DNA from: Persicaria tinctoria
Taxonomy: Eukaryota; Streptophyta; Magnoliopsida; Caryophyllales; Polygonaceae
Reading direction: 5' to 3'
Assembly (NCBI GenBank): GCA_037127255.1
Contig: JBANSL010000004.1
Location: 85,146,627 to 85,210,626 of the forward strand
DNA: 64,000 nt
The position numbers and the translations under genes are program-made. Below the pieces are notes generated by a model. That model made no database searches. It was not told where the DNA came from and was given only the letters and a program-made list of their open reading frames with translations. Shown here in pieces: positions 22,206-32,515 of this stretch; the stretch's first letter is position 1; each line of letters begins with the position of its first letter.

Positions 22206-23961
22206 TCAACCTTTCCGGCTAGACCAATGTACAAATTTGGATTCATAATTAGGATAGACCATGTTAGGTGGTCTTGTCCCTTTAGGAACCCAAATTTGTC
22301 TTATCCGTTCATTTAAACGTACAGGAAAGGTATTTCTAATGATGTAAGGGTCATTTCTTCTATATGGACATGTTTCCTTTACATGACCCTTTTTGCAACA
22401 AAAGAAACAAGTAGGAGATCGCCAACTTCCTTTTGCCTTAACGAATGTGGTAGTAGGTTTTACAGGAAAATTCCTGTTGTAACCTATACCACATCGGTTC
22501 AAGGAAAGTTGTTTTTCTCCAAGCATCTTGTCGAGAGTGGCTTTGGATCTAGTGAATTGCAACAGGGCTGTTTGTTGATCTTGACATTTTTCAGATAATT
22601 TCACCTTTTCATTCTCAAGGTCATTATTATGAGCCTTAAGAGAAGAGAGGTTTGCCTTTAGTTCAGAATTTTCCGATCGTAAGGCCTTACCCTCAGTGAT
22701 AAGATCTGAATTTTGACTGTCAAGATCTTGCAGATTCTGCGACAGCTTCCTTATGCACACTTCTTGATCCTTTACCTTCTCTTTCAAGGTGCTGATTTCT
22801 TTGCTGCAATTTTCCTCATTAGAAATCATATTTTTCAAAAATTCCGAGAGAACATCAATAGGACTAGAGATAAGATTTCTTACAATACCATCTAGATGTT
22901 GATCGTCTTGCTCCGCCATCAAGCAAAGATTTACTGGATCATTTTCCAAATCCGATTCACTTGTAGAATCCGAATCGTCTTTCTTTCGATCATTCTTCTT
23001 TTGCTTGTTCTTCTTCCTTTGAGGACACTCCTTCATCAAGTGATCTGTTTCACCACATTCATAGCATGTAAGAATTTTTGCCTTCTTATTAAGGTTAGAA
23101 GACTTACCTTTATGCTTTGATGATCTCGGATATTCTCGGTTAGAGAATTGATTCTTCATCTTTAGAATCTGAGCAAGTCCCCTTGTGATCAAGTCGAAGG
23201 GATCTTCCTCATCATCACTATCGTCGTCCTCTGATGGCACATCCTCCTTGATTTTAAGCGCCAAATTCTTTATACTGGAGGATGGTTGACCATCCTCTTC
23301 GTTGAGAACCATCTCATGCGTGATAAGCTTTCCAAGAAGGTCATCCAACGCTAGAGTTGTAAGGTCTTGCGCTTCTTCTATGACGGTCACCTTAGGACCC
23401 CATTTAGATTTGGGAAGGCATCGGAGTATCTTTCTAACTTTCTCTTCGTTCTCGAAAGTTTTTTCCCAATGAGTCAAGGTTGTTAATGATCTCCGTAAAA
23501 CGGGTGAACATTGCTTTAACCGACTCATCTTGGTTCATCTTAAACAATTCATATTGTCTAAGAAAGATACTGATTTTGGTCTCTTAGACCTGGCTAGTCC
23601 CTTCATAGGTGACTACCAACTTATCCCAAATTTCTTTTGCAGTCTTGCAAGAGGAGATGCAGTTGAATTCATCGGTACTCAACCAACAATACAATGCGTG
23701 CATGGCTTTGAAATTCTTAGCCGTGCTTTCCAGATCCGTCTGATTGTATTCTTCTTCCGTCTTGTTCACTTTCGTCCCATTGGGTCCATTCTTCTTGGGT
23801 ATATTAGGCCCTCGCGTAATAATACGCCAGAGCTCTAGATCCTAATCAATGATAAACATTTGCATCAAGGATTTCCAATGCAAGAAGTTATCCCCAACGA
23901 AGAGAGGTGGACGTATAACAGATCTTCCTTGTCCGAAGCCGCCTTGTCCTTCGCCTGCCAT
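22206..23961 (-). pseudogene. Gag of the non-autonomous element, two stops and a frameshift
   Basis: The natural start is MAGEGQGGFGQGRS at 23961, followed by PPLFVGDNFLHWKSLMQMF, the Copia gag N-terminus. In-frame stops occur after FIID and after EGTSQV, and a one-base frameshift lies in an A-run near 23465. The long 3' frame (22206-23528) then runs open. It has an acidic stretch (SEDDDSDDEEDPF), zinc knuckle CYECGETDHLMKEC, a long coiled coil (EISTLKEKVKDQ..LENEKVKLSEK), a second zinc knuckle CFFCCKKGHVKETC and a WVPKGTRPPNMVYP tail. Two knuckles separated by a coiled coil resemble the gag of large Copia lineages. No pol follows the last zinc knuckle. Confidence 0.85.
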
Positions 23962-24017
23962 GGTTAGTACTCACAGATAGTGATATCCAAATACGTGAGC
24001 TAGGCTCTGATACCAAT

Positions 24018-25134
24018 TGAAGTGCGGAATAGGCAGATAAAAGGCTAACAAGTACTCTAGCAAGGGAGGAAGAAAGAGTATGCAAACTTTTCACAAATGC
24101 TGAAAACTGTAAGACCTTACCAGCCAGAGGTAAGACCTTATCTGTAAAACAGTAGCAAGTTAAGCACGAAATAATGAATAAGAAGTAAAGACAAACACAA
24201 GCACGAAAGTAAAGAGCAGAAAGAAAAGCACACGATACTTGTTAACGAGGTTCGGTACAACCGCCTACGTCCCCGCCTAGGGTTATCCAACCCGTAGGAT
24301 TCAACACACTTTATTTCACTTTGCCTTATGAGTCCTAGATACAACCTCTAGAAGACTTACACACTTCTAGACTTCCTTACTATCTAGCAACCCAAACTCT
24401 CTAGTGAAACAAAGCACCTACCGATACCGAAGTATCTATACGTTTGGGTAGAGATGTACCCTTAGTATAACCTAGAATGAATTGTACGATAAAGCTCAAG
24501 TAAACCTCACAAGCTCTCAAAGAAATAAAACAATTAAGCAAAGAGAGAGATGCGAGATCGGTTGATGCAGGAGATGAAATTGCAGAAGACGTTTAAGCGC
24601 TGTAGAGTGTTGTATTCTTCGGCAATCTTCCTCTCCTCCTTATAAAGGCCGTCCGTTCGAGTTTGAATTAATTTGAACGCTTGAACTTTGGACGCTTGAT
24701 TTGTTGAGAGACGTTTGCTGGAGATACGGAGAGAAGAACCAACAATTTGAAAACTCTTCCAGAAGCTACGTACACCAAGGATTTGGTTGATTTGAAATGA
24801 TGAAGGCTAAAGGCTTGGTCAATCAAATCCCTAAAAAAATCTCAACAAACAAGCTAATATATATATGGTTAGATAAGATAGAATTTAAAGCATATAAACC
24901 AAATATATAAATTACGTAGTCTAAAGCAAATCTATGCCCATTAAACAAAAGCCTTTAAACAAACTTACGTACCTCCACAAAATCTCCACAAATAAAACAA
25001 ATGAATAATATGAATGCAAGATCAATAAATTAAATAAATCAGCACATATAAATAAATACTAATTGATATTATTTGTCTTCCATTATATAAAAATATATGA
25101 CAAATATATGCACATCATCAAGGTGGAATCAACA
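24018..25134 (-). repeat. 5' LTR of gag-only element
   Basis: Nearly identical to the LTR at 20663. It has one copy of the 21-bp unit and an extra AAATTAAAT-like insertion near 25030. TTATAAAGGCC (about 24640, plus strand) occurs in both copies. Confidence 0.9.
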
Positions 25135-25140
25135 GTGAAT

Positions 25141-25186
25141 GTTGCTAATGTTCGACAAATGAATGTTGCTAATGTTCGACAAAGAG
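25141..25186. repeat. Two tandem copies of a 24-bp unit
   Basis: GAATGTTGCTAATGTTCGACAAA occurs twice in a row between the LTR element and the duplicated exonuclease segment. Confidence 0.8.
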
Positions 25187-25537
25187 ACTTGCATATATGG
25201 CACTGCAAAATACACTGATTACATAAATGCCCTGCATTATAACTACATATGGAGTTTATTTATGAATAGATCTGCAGAAAATTAAGATTCGAGTTTTTGC
25301 TTGGCCAGTTTCTTCCACAAATAAAGTGCTCTTTGATTATTGGATCGGCGGAAAACCCTTCAGCGTATGCACCCATCGCTATTAATATGCTTGTGAACTT
25401 CTCCCCATTGTTCTGCACAACACCACAACATAGTGAAATTTTTTATTATCCTCAACAGAACGTTGAACGTCATCAATGGTGATCATCTACAAATTACTAC
25501 TGTTGTGAATAAAAACAGCCAAGAGCTCATCTGAAAC
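25187..25537 (-). pseudogene. Duplicate of the last exonuclease exon and 3' flank (part A, left)
   Basis: The segment is collinear with 56992-57345 downstream, including the last exon of the 5'-3' exonuclease gene. A single-base deletion (GCTCTTTGATT here, GCTCTTTTGATT in the intact gene) shifts the frame within the C-terminal exon, so it cannot encode the tail. It continues at 28552 after the nested insertions. Confidence 0.85.
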
Positions 25538-25600
25538 TGTTAGAGATGTGAATGAGACCAAAGTATCCCACATCGGAAAGTTGAATATATCAAGCCCTAG

Positions 25601-26455
25601 TGATGTATAGCAATTGGCTAGACTGGCCAATTGCTAAACTAAAAACGTCGATCTTGCTTATGCTCTTCGTATTCCGTGAATTGACACCAATTAACTAAAT
25701 AACCATGAAAGTATACGAACCGGGATGTGGTTTTGGATTGATAATCGAAGAACCCTAATTCCGTTAAGGGTTTCTTCAATTCTATATTCAATCTGCTTAA
25801 ATTCAAAGGGTGTAACATGAATTTATAGTAAAGTTCTAAGAGATCTAACCAATCCTTCCTTGCAAAGGAAAGGGGTTTGGATAGATTAATTCTACCTAAA
25901 GATAAATAAAATAAACATAAGATAAATATTTCCTAATAAAGATAGAAATTAAATAACTTGGTGGCCAAGGATTATATCTAGAAGAGATATAATTAATTCC
26001 ACCTTATTTATCTAAATTGCATAAAATAAATATATCTAATTAATTAAAATTCGAAATTAACTAAATAAATATGTGGAAATTCGTCCAAACAGTGACAGCT
26101 GTAAAGATGATGAATTTCGGCCATTCTCGATGTCGATTCTGGAGAAACCTTCAACAGCAAAGTTGTAGATCTTTTCGTCTTCGTTCCAACAAGGTATGGT
26201 ACGACCTCATCCGATAAATATAGACTCCGAACGATCCGTTTTACTGAGACGTCGAAATGCTGTCAACCCATTAAGAACGAACCCAACTTGACCATTAGCT
26301 CCACTTGCTCCTTTGGGTCTTATTCCATGGTGGAGCCTTCTTCCTCCTTTTGAGGATGACACTCTTCCCCATCAATGGCCCTCGAATCGGTCTTGAGAGC
26401 TCGCCTGGATCAAGATCATTGTTTGACCCACAGAAGATCATCTTGATCCGCATCA
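25601..26455 (-). repeat. 3' LTR of the young non-autonomous element
   Basis: It carries the last ~160 nt of the internal ORF, which reads across the polypurine tract into this LTR. Confidence 0.93.
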
Positions 26456-27485
26456 TTCTCCCCTTCTTAGCTTCGATTCGTCCTCGAATCGAGTCGTTGA
26501 TGATCAAAGGGGAAGGAGCAACCACCAAAAAGTAACTTCCTTGACAATCAACTTGAGATGGCGCCAGCAGAATTTGAGGCAAAGGAACCTCAAAAACAAC
26601 ACCTAACATAGGGAACATTGAGCAATCAAGAGGAACAATATCAATAGGCTCAATAACCCTATGAACTTCAGAATTCTCAACATTAGGAACATTCTCAAGA
26701 GGTACAATAGCTAACTCAAGAGAAGTGTTCCCAACGTCCTCATCGTTGTCGTCAGAAGCAACCACATCATCTGGCGCAGCGCTGCAGTCCACTTGCAGAG
26801 CGATTTCGAAGGTCTTCCCGGGAGAGTCTTGCAGCGTGTGACCCACCGTTGGAAAGCTCGTCGAGTCAGCTTCGCAACAAGACTGAGTTGACTCAATTCT
26901 GAGGTCGGAGTCAACGGGAATTTGCGAAACAAGTTCGACGCGCTGTGCTGTTTTCTGGGCAACGAAATCAACAAAAGGCTCCTTAAGCTCAATTACCTCG
27001 TCGTCGGTTGAGGCAACTATAGCTGCTGGAACAGGGGTGAGGGCTGAAGGAAGTTCTTGACAAATTCTATCCGATATGGCCTTCGCCAATTCCTCCAAGT
27101 CCTCCTCTCGGCGACGTTCCTCCTCCTCTTGATAAATTCTATCCGAGATGGCCTTCGCCAATTCCTCCAAGTCCTCCTCTCGGCGACGTTCCTCCTCCTC
27201 TTGTCGCCGTGCCTCCTCAGCCTCTCTTTGTTGGAGAAGCCGAATCTGATAGCGTTGTCGACACCTCTTATCTTCGATCTCCAATTGACGTTGTTCTTCC
27301 TCTTGACGTTGAAGCCAAAGTTGACGTCTTTTGGCTTCGCGTTGACGCTCTAGGGTTTGTTGTTGTAGCCAAGCTCTCCGACGTAACTCTTGTTGGCGTC
27401 GTTGTTGTTTAGCACGTTCCAAAGCAAAAAATCCATCCAATGGATCGGGATCATCATCCAAGTCGCCCCAAACTTCCCAAGCCAT
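26295..27485 (-). CDS. Coiled-coil protein of the non-autonomous LTR element, function unknown
   Basis: A 396-aa uninterrupted ORF starts 69 bp inside the 5' LTR. Residues 1-20 are acidic (GDLDDDPDPLDGFF). Residues 22-140 are a Q/R/E-rich predicted coiled coil, including a tandem copy of about 23 residues (EEEERRREEDLEELAKAISD, twice). Residues 160-290 are acidic and valine-rich, and the basic tail (GKSVILKRRKKAPPWNKTQ) is encoded partly by the 3' LTR. No zinc knuckle, protease DSG or RT motif is present. It may be a gag substitute or an RNA-binding/packaging helper; that is inference. With near-identical LTRs and an intact frame, it was probably expressed recently. Confidence 0.75.
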   Translation of the reverse strand: MAWEVWGDLDDDPDPLDGFFALERAKQQRRQQELRRRAWLQQQTLERQREAKRRQLWLQRQEEEQRQLEIEDKRCRQRYQIRLLQQREAEEARRQEEEERRREEDLEELAKAISDRIYQEEEERRREEDLEELAKAISDRICQELPSALTPVPAAIVASTDDEVIELKEPFVDFVAQKTAQRVELVSQIPVDSDLRIESTQSCCEADSTSFPTVGHTLQDSPGKTFEIALQVDCSAAPDDVVASDDNDEDVGNTSLELAIVPLENVPNVENSEVHRVIEPIDIVPLDCSMFPMLGVVFEVPLPQILLAPSQVDCQGSYFLVVAPSPLIINDSIRGRIEAKKGRMMRIKMIFCGSNNDLDPGELSRPIRGPLMGKSVILKRRKKAPPWNKTQRSKWS

Positions 27486-27553
27486 ATCAAATCAAAACAT
27501 CAGTAACATCAAAGAAACAAAGAGCGTAGCATAACCTGTCTCTGAATACCAAT

Positions 27554-28408
27554 TGATGTATAGCAATTGGCTAGACTGGCCAATTGCTAAACTAAAAACG
27601 TCGATCTTGCTTATGCTCTTCGTATTCCGTGAATTGACACCAATTAACTAAATAACCATGAAAGTATACAAACCGGGATGTGGTTTTGGATTGATAATCG
27701 AAGAACCCTAATTCCGTTAAGGGTTTCTTCAATTCTATATTCAATCTGCTTAAATTCAAAGGGTGTAACATGAATTTATAGTAAAGTTCTAAGAGATCTA
27801 ACCAATCCTTCCTTGCAAAGGAAAGGGGTTTGGATAGATTAATTCTACCTAAAGATAAATAAAATAAACATAAGATAAATATTTCCTAATAAAGATAGAA
27901 ATTAAATAACTTGGTGGCCAAGGATTATATCTAGAAGAGATATAATTAATTCCACCTTATTTATCTAAATTGCATAAAATAAATATATCTAATTAATTAA
28001 AATTCGAAATTAACTAAATAAATATGTGGAAATTCGTCCAAACAGTGACAGCTGTAAAGATGATGAATTTCGGCCATTCTCGATGTCGATTCTGGAGAAA
28101 CCTTCAACAGCAAAGTTGTAGATCTTTTCGTCTTCGTTCCAACAAGGTATGGTACGACCTCATCCGATAAATATAGACTCCGAACGATCCGTTTTACTGA
28201 GACGTCGAAATGCTGTCAACCCATTAAGAACGAACCCAACTTGACCATTAGCTCCACTTGCTCCTTTGGGTCTTATTCCATGGTGGAGCCTTCTTCCTCC
28301 TTTTGAGGATGACACTCTTCCCCATCAATGGCCCTCGAATCGGTCTTGAGAGCTCGCCTGGATCAAGATCATTGTTTGACCCACAGAAGATCATCTTGAT
28401 CCGCATCA
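27554..28408 (-). repeat. 5' LTR of the young non-autonomous element
   Basis: Same length as the other LTR and essentially identical. It begins on the plus strand right after ..TCTGAATACCAAT. Confidence 0.93.
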
Positions 28409-28551
28409 CCTAGTATATGAGCTCGGTGAGCTACTCCTTCTATTGCCAATTGGTTTTAGAATGGAACCTCACTCGGCTTGTATGCTAGGCTACTTGCGCA
28501 TGTGCGCCCGTGCACACGACCCCCGTCATCGGTCCGAGTCGGACTTTGATA

Positions 28552-28823
28552 GAAACAATGAACAAATGTGAGACTTGAAAAAGGAGGCCACACATATCTC
28601 AACAAGATGTTAATGATAATTGTTTATTCATTATTGACGGCCTAGAGGAGTGATCACAAGCCACAACATACATAACCATTGTCGGATCCATTTTTTCAAG
28701 TGCCGCATACATTGCTCCATTTCACATGTAACATCAAGTGCTGCTTACATTTCTCTATTTCTTTTATCCTTTATGAAGTATTAAAATATTGAATTCCTAT
28801 ATGCTTAATAACGTTTTCTATTA
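28552..28823 (-). pseudogene. Duplicate of exonuclease intron sequence (part A, right)
   Basis: Collinear with 57345-57612 (the intron upstream of the last exon in the intact gene), with scattered substitutions. It breaks off at the MULE-like terminus at 28824. Confidence 0.85.
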
Positions 28824-29388
28824 GAGGAAATGCTAGTAAATAGACCAAAAAATGGGCCTATTTGCACAACTAGACCACAAGGTTAAAAAATAGACCAAAA
28901 TAACCCCTCTACCCCAAGCAAATAAAACTTCCGGCTTTTTGACACTATTGGGAACCGGGTGTAGCAGGTGGGAACGCTCTCCAATGGTCAGACGAAACCA
29001 CCTCCGAGAACTCTCGTTGCAGTCGCGCCAGCAACTCATCGCTCTTGCTAAAGACCCACTCCGCCGCCGCGTGTCCGGTGAATTCCATGGCGGTGGAGAA
29101 GCAAATGGAGGAGGTGAAGAAAGGGGTCTGGTTTGCGAACGGAAAGAATCACGAGAAGGAGAAGGAGGAGCGTCGTCGAGGAGGAGGAGGAGGGAGATGA
29201 TGGAGGTTTCGATTTGAGGTTTCTTTGAGCAAATCTATCAATTAGGCAGTTTTTTAGGGCTTCTCGATTGCTTCAACCCGTCTCGATTTGCAGCTGCAGG
29301 TATGAATCTGATTTAGGTTTTGAATTGGATTTCTCGGAGTTTTGCTTATCGGCGGGGTTTTGATTCGGTGATTCATAGATTGGAAGGG

Positions 29389-29625
29389 ATGTTCATCTGT
29401 TTGTTTTACATCTCCCACGGATCTCCGACTCTGTCGATCGACGAGTCGCTCCCGGCGAGGCACTTCCTCCAGGGATGGAAGGAGCAGGTGCTTCCCGCCC
29501 GCCGCCCTAAGGCGATCCTTGTTATTTCCGACCACTGGGAGGCGGATGTCCCCTCCGTCAACGCCGTCCAAGGTCCGCTTGACACCATCTATGATTTCTA
29601 CGGCTTCCCCAAACCTATGTATCAG
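29389..29625 (+). pseudogene. First exon of a 4,5-DOPA extradiol dioxygenase-like (LigB) gene, captured
   Basis: A 79-codon exon begins [20 protein letters not shown] and ends at ..YGFPKPMYQ before a GTTGTT donor. HGSP and the HW of [13 protein letters not shown] correspond to the metal-binding region of the LigB/DODA family; most members have GHW where this has DHW. The exon is intact, but I find no later DODA exons (for example the LDHGAW-type block) in the next 3 kb. In plants these enzymes cleave catechol rings such as L-DOPA. This copy is most likely a captured head exon, perhaps transcribed from its own GC-rich leader. Confidence 0.75.
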
Positions 29626-30813
29626 GTTGTTATTTCATCTCTCTTTCTGTTTCAAGGCTTCGAATTTGTGTTTTTTGAGCTCCGGATTTAATTACCTGAA
29701 ATTGCCCCCTTATTAGTTGATTCCGGAACAGGAATTGGGATGAAATTGCATGAAGTCTATGTCATATTTTTGGTTCTTCGATTCGCATTAACACTTTCTA
29801 GATTTGATGTGTTGACATATTTATTTATTAGTTACTCCATATTAGATTATGAGAGATTGGGGTTAGGTAGCTCAGGAACCTTAACTTACTAGTCAATTTT
29901 GGTTGCTGGGATGCTTGTATCGTCTATTGCTTTGAATCCAAGTTGAGCTGATATTGACTTTCAATGTTTCTATGCAGTTTGAAAGATGAATTGCAAAAAT
30001 CACTTTCAAATTAGCTGACCCAGACCACTACATGTGGGTTTTGTAAGATAGAGATGATTATGCTTTCTAATTTGGTAGGATGTGATGCAGAGGAAAGTGT
30101 GGAAAATGATCATTGAGCTAATATTAGGCCCTTTTTAGGCACTGAACTTTGAATGGGTTTCTTGCACTTCAATGCAAGATGAATTAATTCCCCTTATGTG
30201 TGATCAATACATTCATTCCCCTTAATGTTTATTTTTCAATTTATTGGTGGGTGAGTCTAGATCATGTAAATATAGATCACTTCAAGTGGGTGCTTGTGAT
30301 CTTCTCTCAAACAACCGTGGAATTGGTGAAAGAAAAGCTCTAGAAAAAGAGTGGTACTTCAGTAGATTCGATGTCCCTGTAGCTTTGCGATGAAACCAGT
30401 TCTAAGATTTCAGTGCTAAGTGATGATACAATACAAAGCTCCTTGTCTTTTATTCACCATATGGTGGGTGAGTTTGATCTTGTTCTTTTATTGTTTCTTA
30501 TCACCTCTAAACCTTAAATCTATTCAACAGAAGATTGGAGGTCTTTGTTGGTTGATTTGTTCCAAGATCTTTTAATCAAGGGACTCGAGGCCATTTGAAA
30601 ATCATTAGCGTGAGCTTTTGAACTCCTCTTACTATATTATCTCTTGATAATGGTCAGTCTACAATGAAGATTATCTTACAATGATTATCTTACAATGATT
30701 GGTTGTTTTTTGTTTATCAAGGTTCTAAGTCCAGTCCAAACTTAGGTGGAGTTTGATCAGAACAACACCTACCCTTCATTCTCGGTGAATAAGGGTTTGT
30801 TGATCGTCCAATC

Positions 30814-31023
30814 TTGATAAGTGGCATGTATGGACTAAAAGAGTTACCAAATTGTCTGGGTGGAGCCACTCTCTCTCACTGTGCTGTGTTGGCTCAGTTA
30901 AACACCAAGGTTACTGCAGCCTACCTCAACTCCCTGGAAGAGGGCAACAATGGTGATTTGGCTGTAGAACCTGTAGACAGAGATGCCTCAACGACGCCTC
31001 GAAACATTTTGATCTGTTTATAG
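30814..31023 (+). other. Unassigned 69-aa open segment
   Basis: Reads MYGLKELPNCLGGATLSHC.. ending RNILICL and stop. It has normal codon-like composition but no family I recognise. It may be another captured exon in the composite insertion. Confidence 0.25.
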
Positions 31024-31339
31024 CTAGATCCAAAGATATTTGAAAGAAGAGATGGCAACCGAGTCTTAGCTGCTGATAGTAATGTTGAAACCAAGTGTCA
31101 AGAGACTGCAGCGTAGGGAGTATTTGTAAATAGGCTAATGGGAGATGCTTGTGATGAATGCTTTACAATATATCCTAATGTATTTGTAAATAGGCTAATT
31201 GAATGTATGTGTTCATATCTCTCTGGACTTATATGATTGAACATGGTAGGAAATATATACACTAATGGCAGGACAAATTTGTGAATCTGGTACGACAAAT
31301 TTATGAATTATGAATATCTCTGAACTTATAAAATTATGA

Positions 31340-31470
31340 TTTAGTTATTTTACTAAATTTGTCTAGCTTAGTTGGTGAAAAGGAGGGAATGAAGGGGAAG
31401 GGATTCAAGAGGTCATGGGTTCAAACCTCACTCCTCCCTTTATTCCACTATTTTAACTTCAAAAAAAAAA
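31340..31470 (+). mobile_element. tRNA-derived SINE with 16-bp target duplication
   Basis: It contains a pol III A box-like TAGCTTAGTTGGTG (31373) and a B box-like GGTCATGGGTTCAAACCTC about 40 bp on, and ends in A10. The direct repeat ACTTATAAAATTATGA flanks it exactly (31324-31339 and 31471-31486). About 131 bp including the tail. Similar flanking words occur again near 31496, so the duplication could partly reflect a local repeat, but the full match favours SINE insertion. Confidence 0.75.
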
Positions 31471-31489
31471 ACTTATAAAATTATGAACT

Positions 31490-32230
31490 TGGTAGGAAAC
31501 TTATAAAAGTATGAACTTGGTAGGAAATATATAGACTAGTGGTAGGACAAATTTGTGAACCTGGTAGGATAAATATACGATATTGGTATGATAAAAATGT
31601 AATCGCCGAAATTCTCAAGTGTATAACTTGACACTAATGGTAGAATAGATGTACACGGATGGTAAGATATATTGGTACTATTGACAAAGAAGTAGAATTA
31701 ATATTGACCAATCCACAAATCCCAGACTAGTAATCATTGAGGTGTGAATTGACCATAATCTCAATCTCAATTACCAATCCATAAATCTCAATCTCAATCC
31801 AATTTCTATCAATCAAAATTCATGAATCCAATCTAATCCAATGCTAGAACAACCGAATTAGAGCCTCTACCCTTGGATATAATGTTACTTAGGTTTCCTT
31901 CATCTCCTGTTGTAGACCGGAAACCCTCTACCCTTGGTTGTTTTTCTGAAAAATGTGGAACATAATTTGCTACGGTTTCTAGCTTGATTTTCCTTGAAAG
32001 CTATTTAAATTGGTATGATAGATGCACAAAAATGGTAGGATAGATGAAAACTAATGGTAGGAGAACACAACGATATCGGTAGGATCAGAATGATAGGATT
32101 GATGGAAACTAATGGTAGGAGAAAACAACGATATTGGTAGGATCATAATGGAAACCCAGTAATTCCTATATAACTTGACACTAATGGTAGGATAGATGCA
32201 CATTGATGGAACGATATATTTATACTATTG
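31490..32230 (+). repeat. Dispersed TGGTAGGA-type repeat field
   Basis: Variants of AATGGTAGGATAGATG and ATTGGTAGGATCATAATGG recur about a dozen times, including a pair of ~60-bp near copies (32060-32150). The field runs back to 31240 around the SINE, and inverted copies occur at 32895-32965. It may be a subterminal array of a DNA transposon. Confidence 0.55.
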
Positions 32231-32382
32231 GAAAAATGTAAATGCATAATTGACTTTACGAAAAAAATTTACTTCCACATGAATCTCAGAAAAGCAAAAG
32301 GAGAAGGCATGCTCCACAGGCAGAGACTGGAGTTATATGAACCACAGATGCAAAAGCTATACATGGATATATCATGTGTGAT

Positions 32383-32515
32383 GATGAATCTCAAGCTATG
32401 GTCCCTATCCTGGATAAAGTTAGTGCTGCACTGAAAGACAAGATCCAAGTAGTGAATATTGACACTCAGAAGTACCCAGTCATCGCTGACAAGTTCATGA
32501 TCATCATGTGGAGAA
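32383..32515 (+). pseudogene. Chloroplast thioredoxin y-like fragment
   Basis: The frame reads AMVPILDKVSAALKDKIQVV then NIDTQKYPVIADKF, the segment right after the WCGPC active site in plant thioredoxin y (normally CQFMVPIL..VKIDTEKYP..IA-KY). The active-site cysteines are missing: the preceding bases read DDESQ. After the match the sequence loses the family's ALPTF block. It is a captured or processed piece with no redox function. Confidence 0.7.

Larger units (their letters stand above)
20663..25134 (-). mobile_element. Gag-only (TR-GAG-like) LTR retrotransposon
   Basis: LTRs lie at 20663-21794 (1132 bp) and 24018-25134 (1117 bp), starting TGAAGTGCGG and ending GGAATCAACA on the plus strand. 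On the minus strand the primer site next to the 5' LTR is TGGTATCAGAGCC (tRNA-iMet), and the polypurine tract at the 3' side is AAGGGGGAGAT (plus-strand ATCTCCCCCTT at 21795). Only a gag gene lies inside; protease, integrase and RT are all absent, so it is non-autonomous. LTRs differ by a 21-bp repeat copy, a short insertion and a handful of base changes, so it is young. GTGAA flanks both sides (20657-20661, 25135-25139), with one extra C on the left. Confidence 0.88.
25601..28408 (-). mobile_element. Very young non-autonomous LTR retrotransposon with a single novel ORF
   Basis: Two 855-bp LTRs (25601-26455, 27554-28408) start TGATGTATAGC and end TCCGCATCA. CCTAG is duplicated exactly outside (25596-25600, 28409-28413). 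By eye I find one difference between the LTRs (25717 region G versus A). The internal region is only 1098 bp. On the minus strand it has a primer site TGGTATTCAGAG (like the iMet site with one extra T), one ORF, and a polypurine tract AAGAAGGGGAGAA at 26456-26468. No gag, protease, integrase or RT can be seen. Confidence 0.93.
25538..28551. mobile_element. Short 201-bp LTR-like repeat split by a younger element
   Basis: Excluding the nested 25601-28408 element and its duplicated CCTAG, this repeat is about 201 bp (25538-25600 plus 28414-28551). It starts TGTTAGAGATGTGAATG, includes the ATCCCACATCGG motif common in plant short LTR/TRIM repeats, and ends GACTTTGATA. GAAAC flanks it on both sides (25533-25537, 28552-28556). 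The intact paralogous sequence near 57345 has GAAAC once with no insertion, which shows the empty site. It is best read as a solo LTR or TRIM remnant. Confidence 0.7.

Noticed and set aside
25297..25482. 61-aa plus-strand ORF in the duplicated exonuclease exon
   Set aside because: It is antisense to a pseudogenised exon and has no counterpart kept open in the intact gene.
31370..31430. A functional tRNA gene at the TAGCTTAGTTGGTG..GGGTTCAAACC boxes
   Set aside because: No cloverleaf stems can be paired, and the A tail with a 16-bp target duplication points to a SINE.
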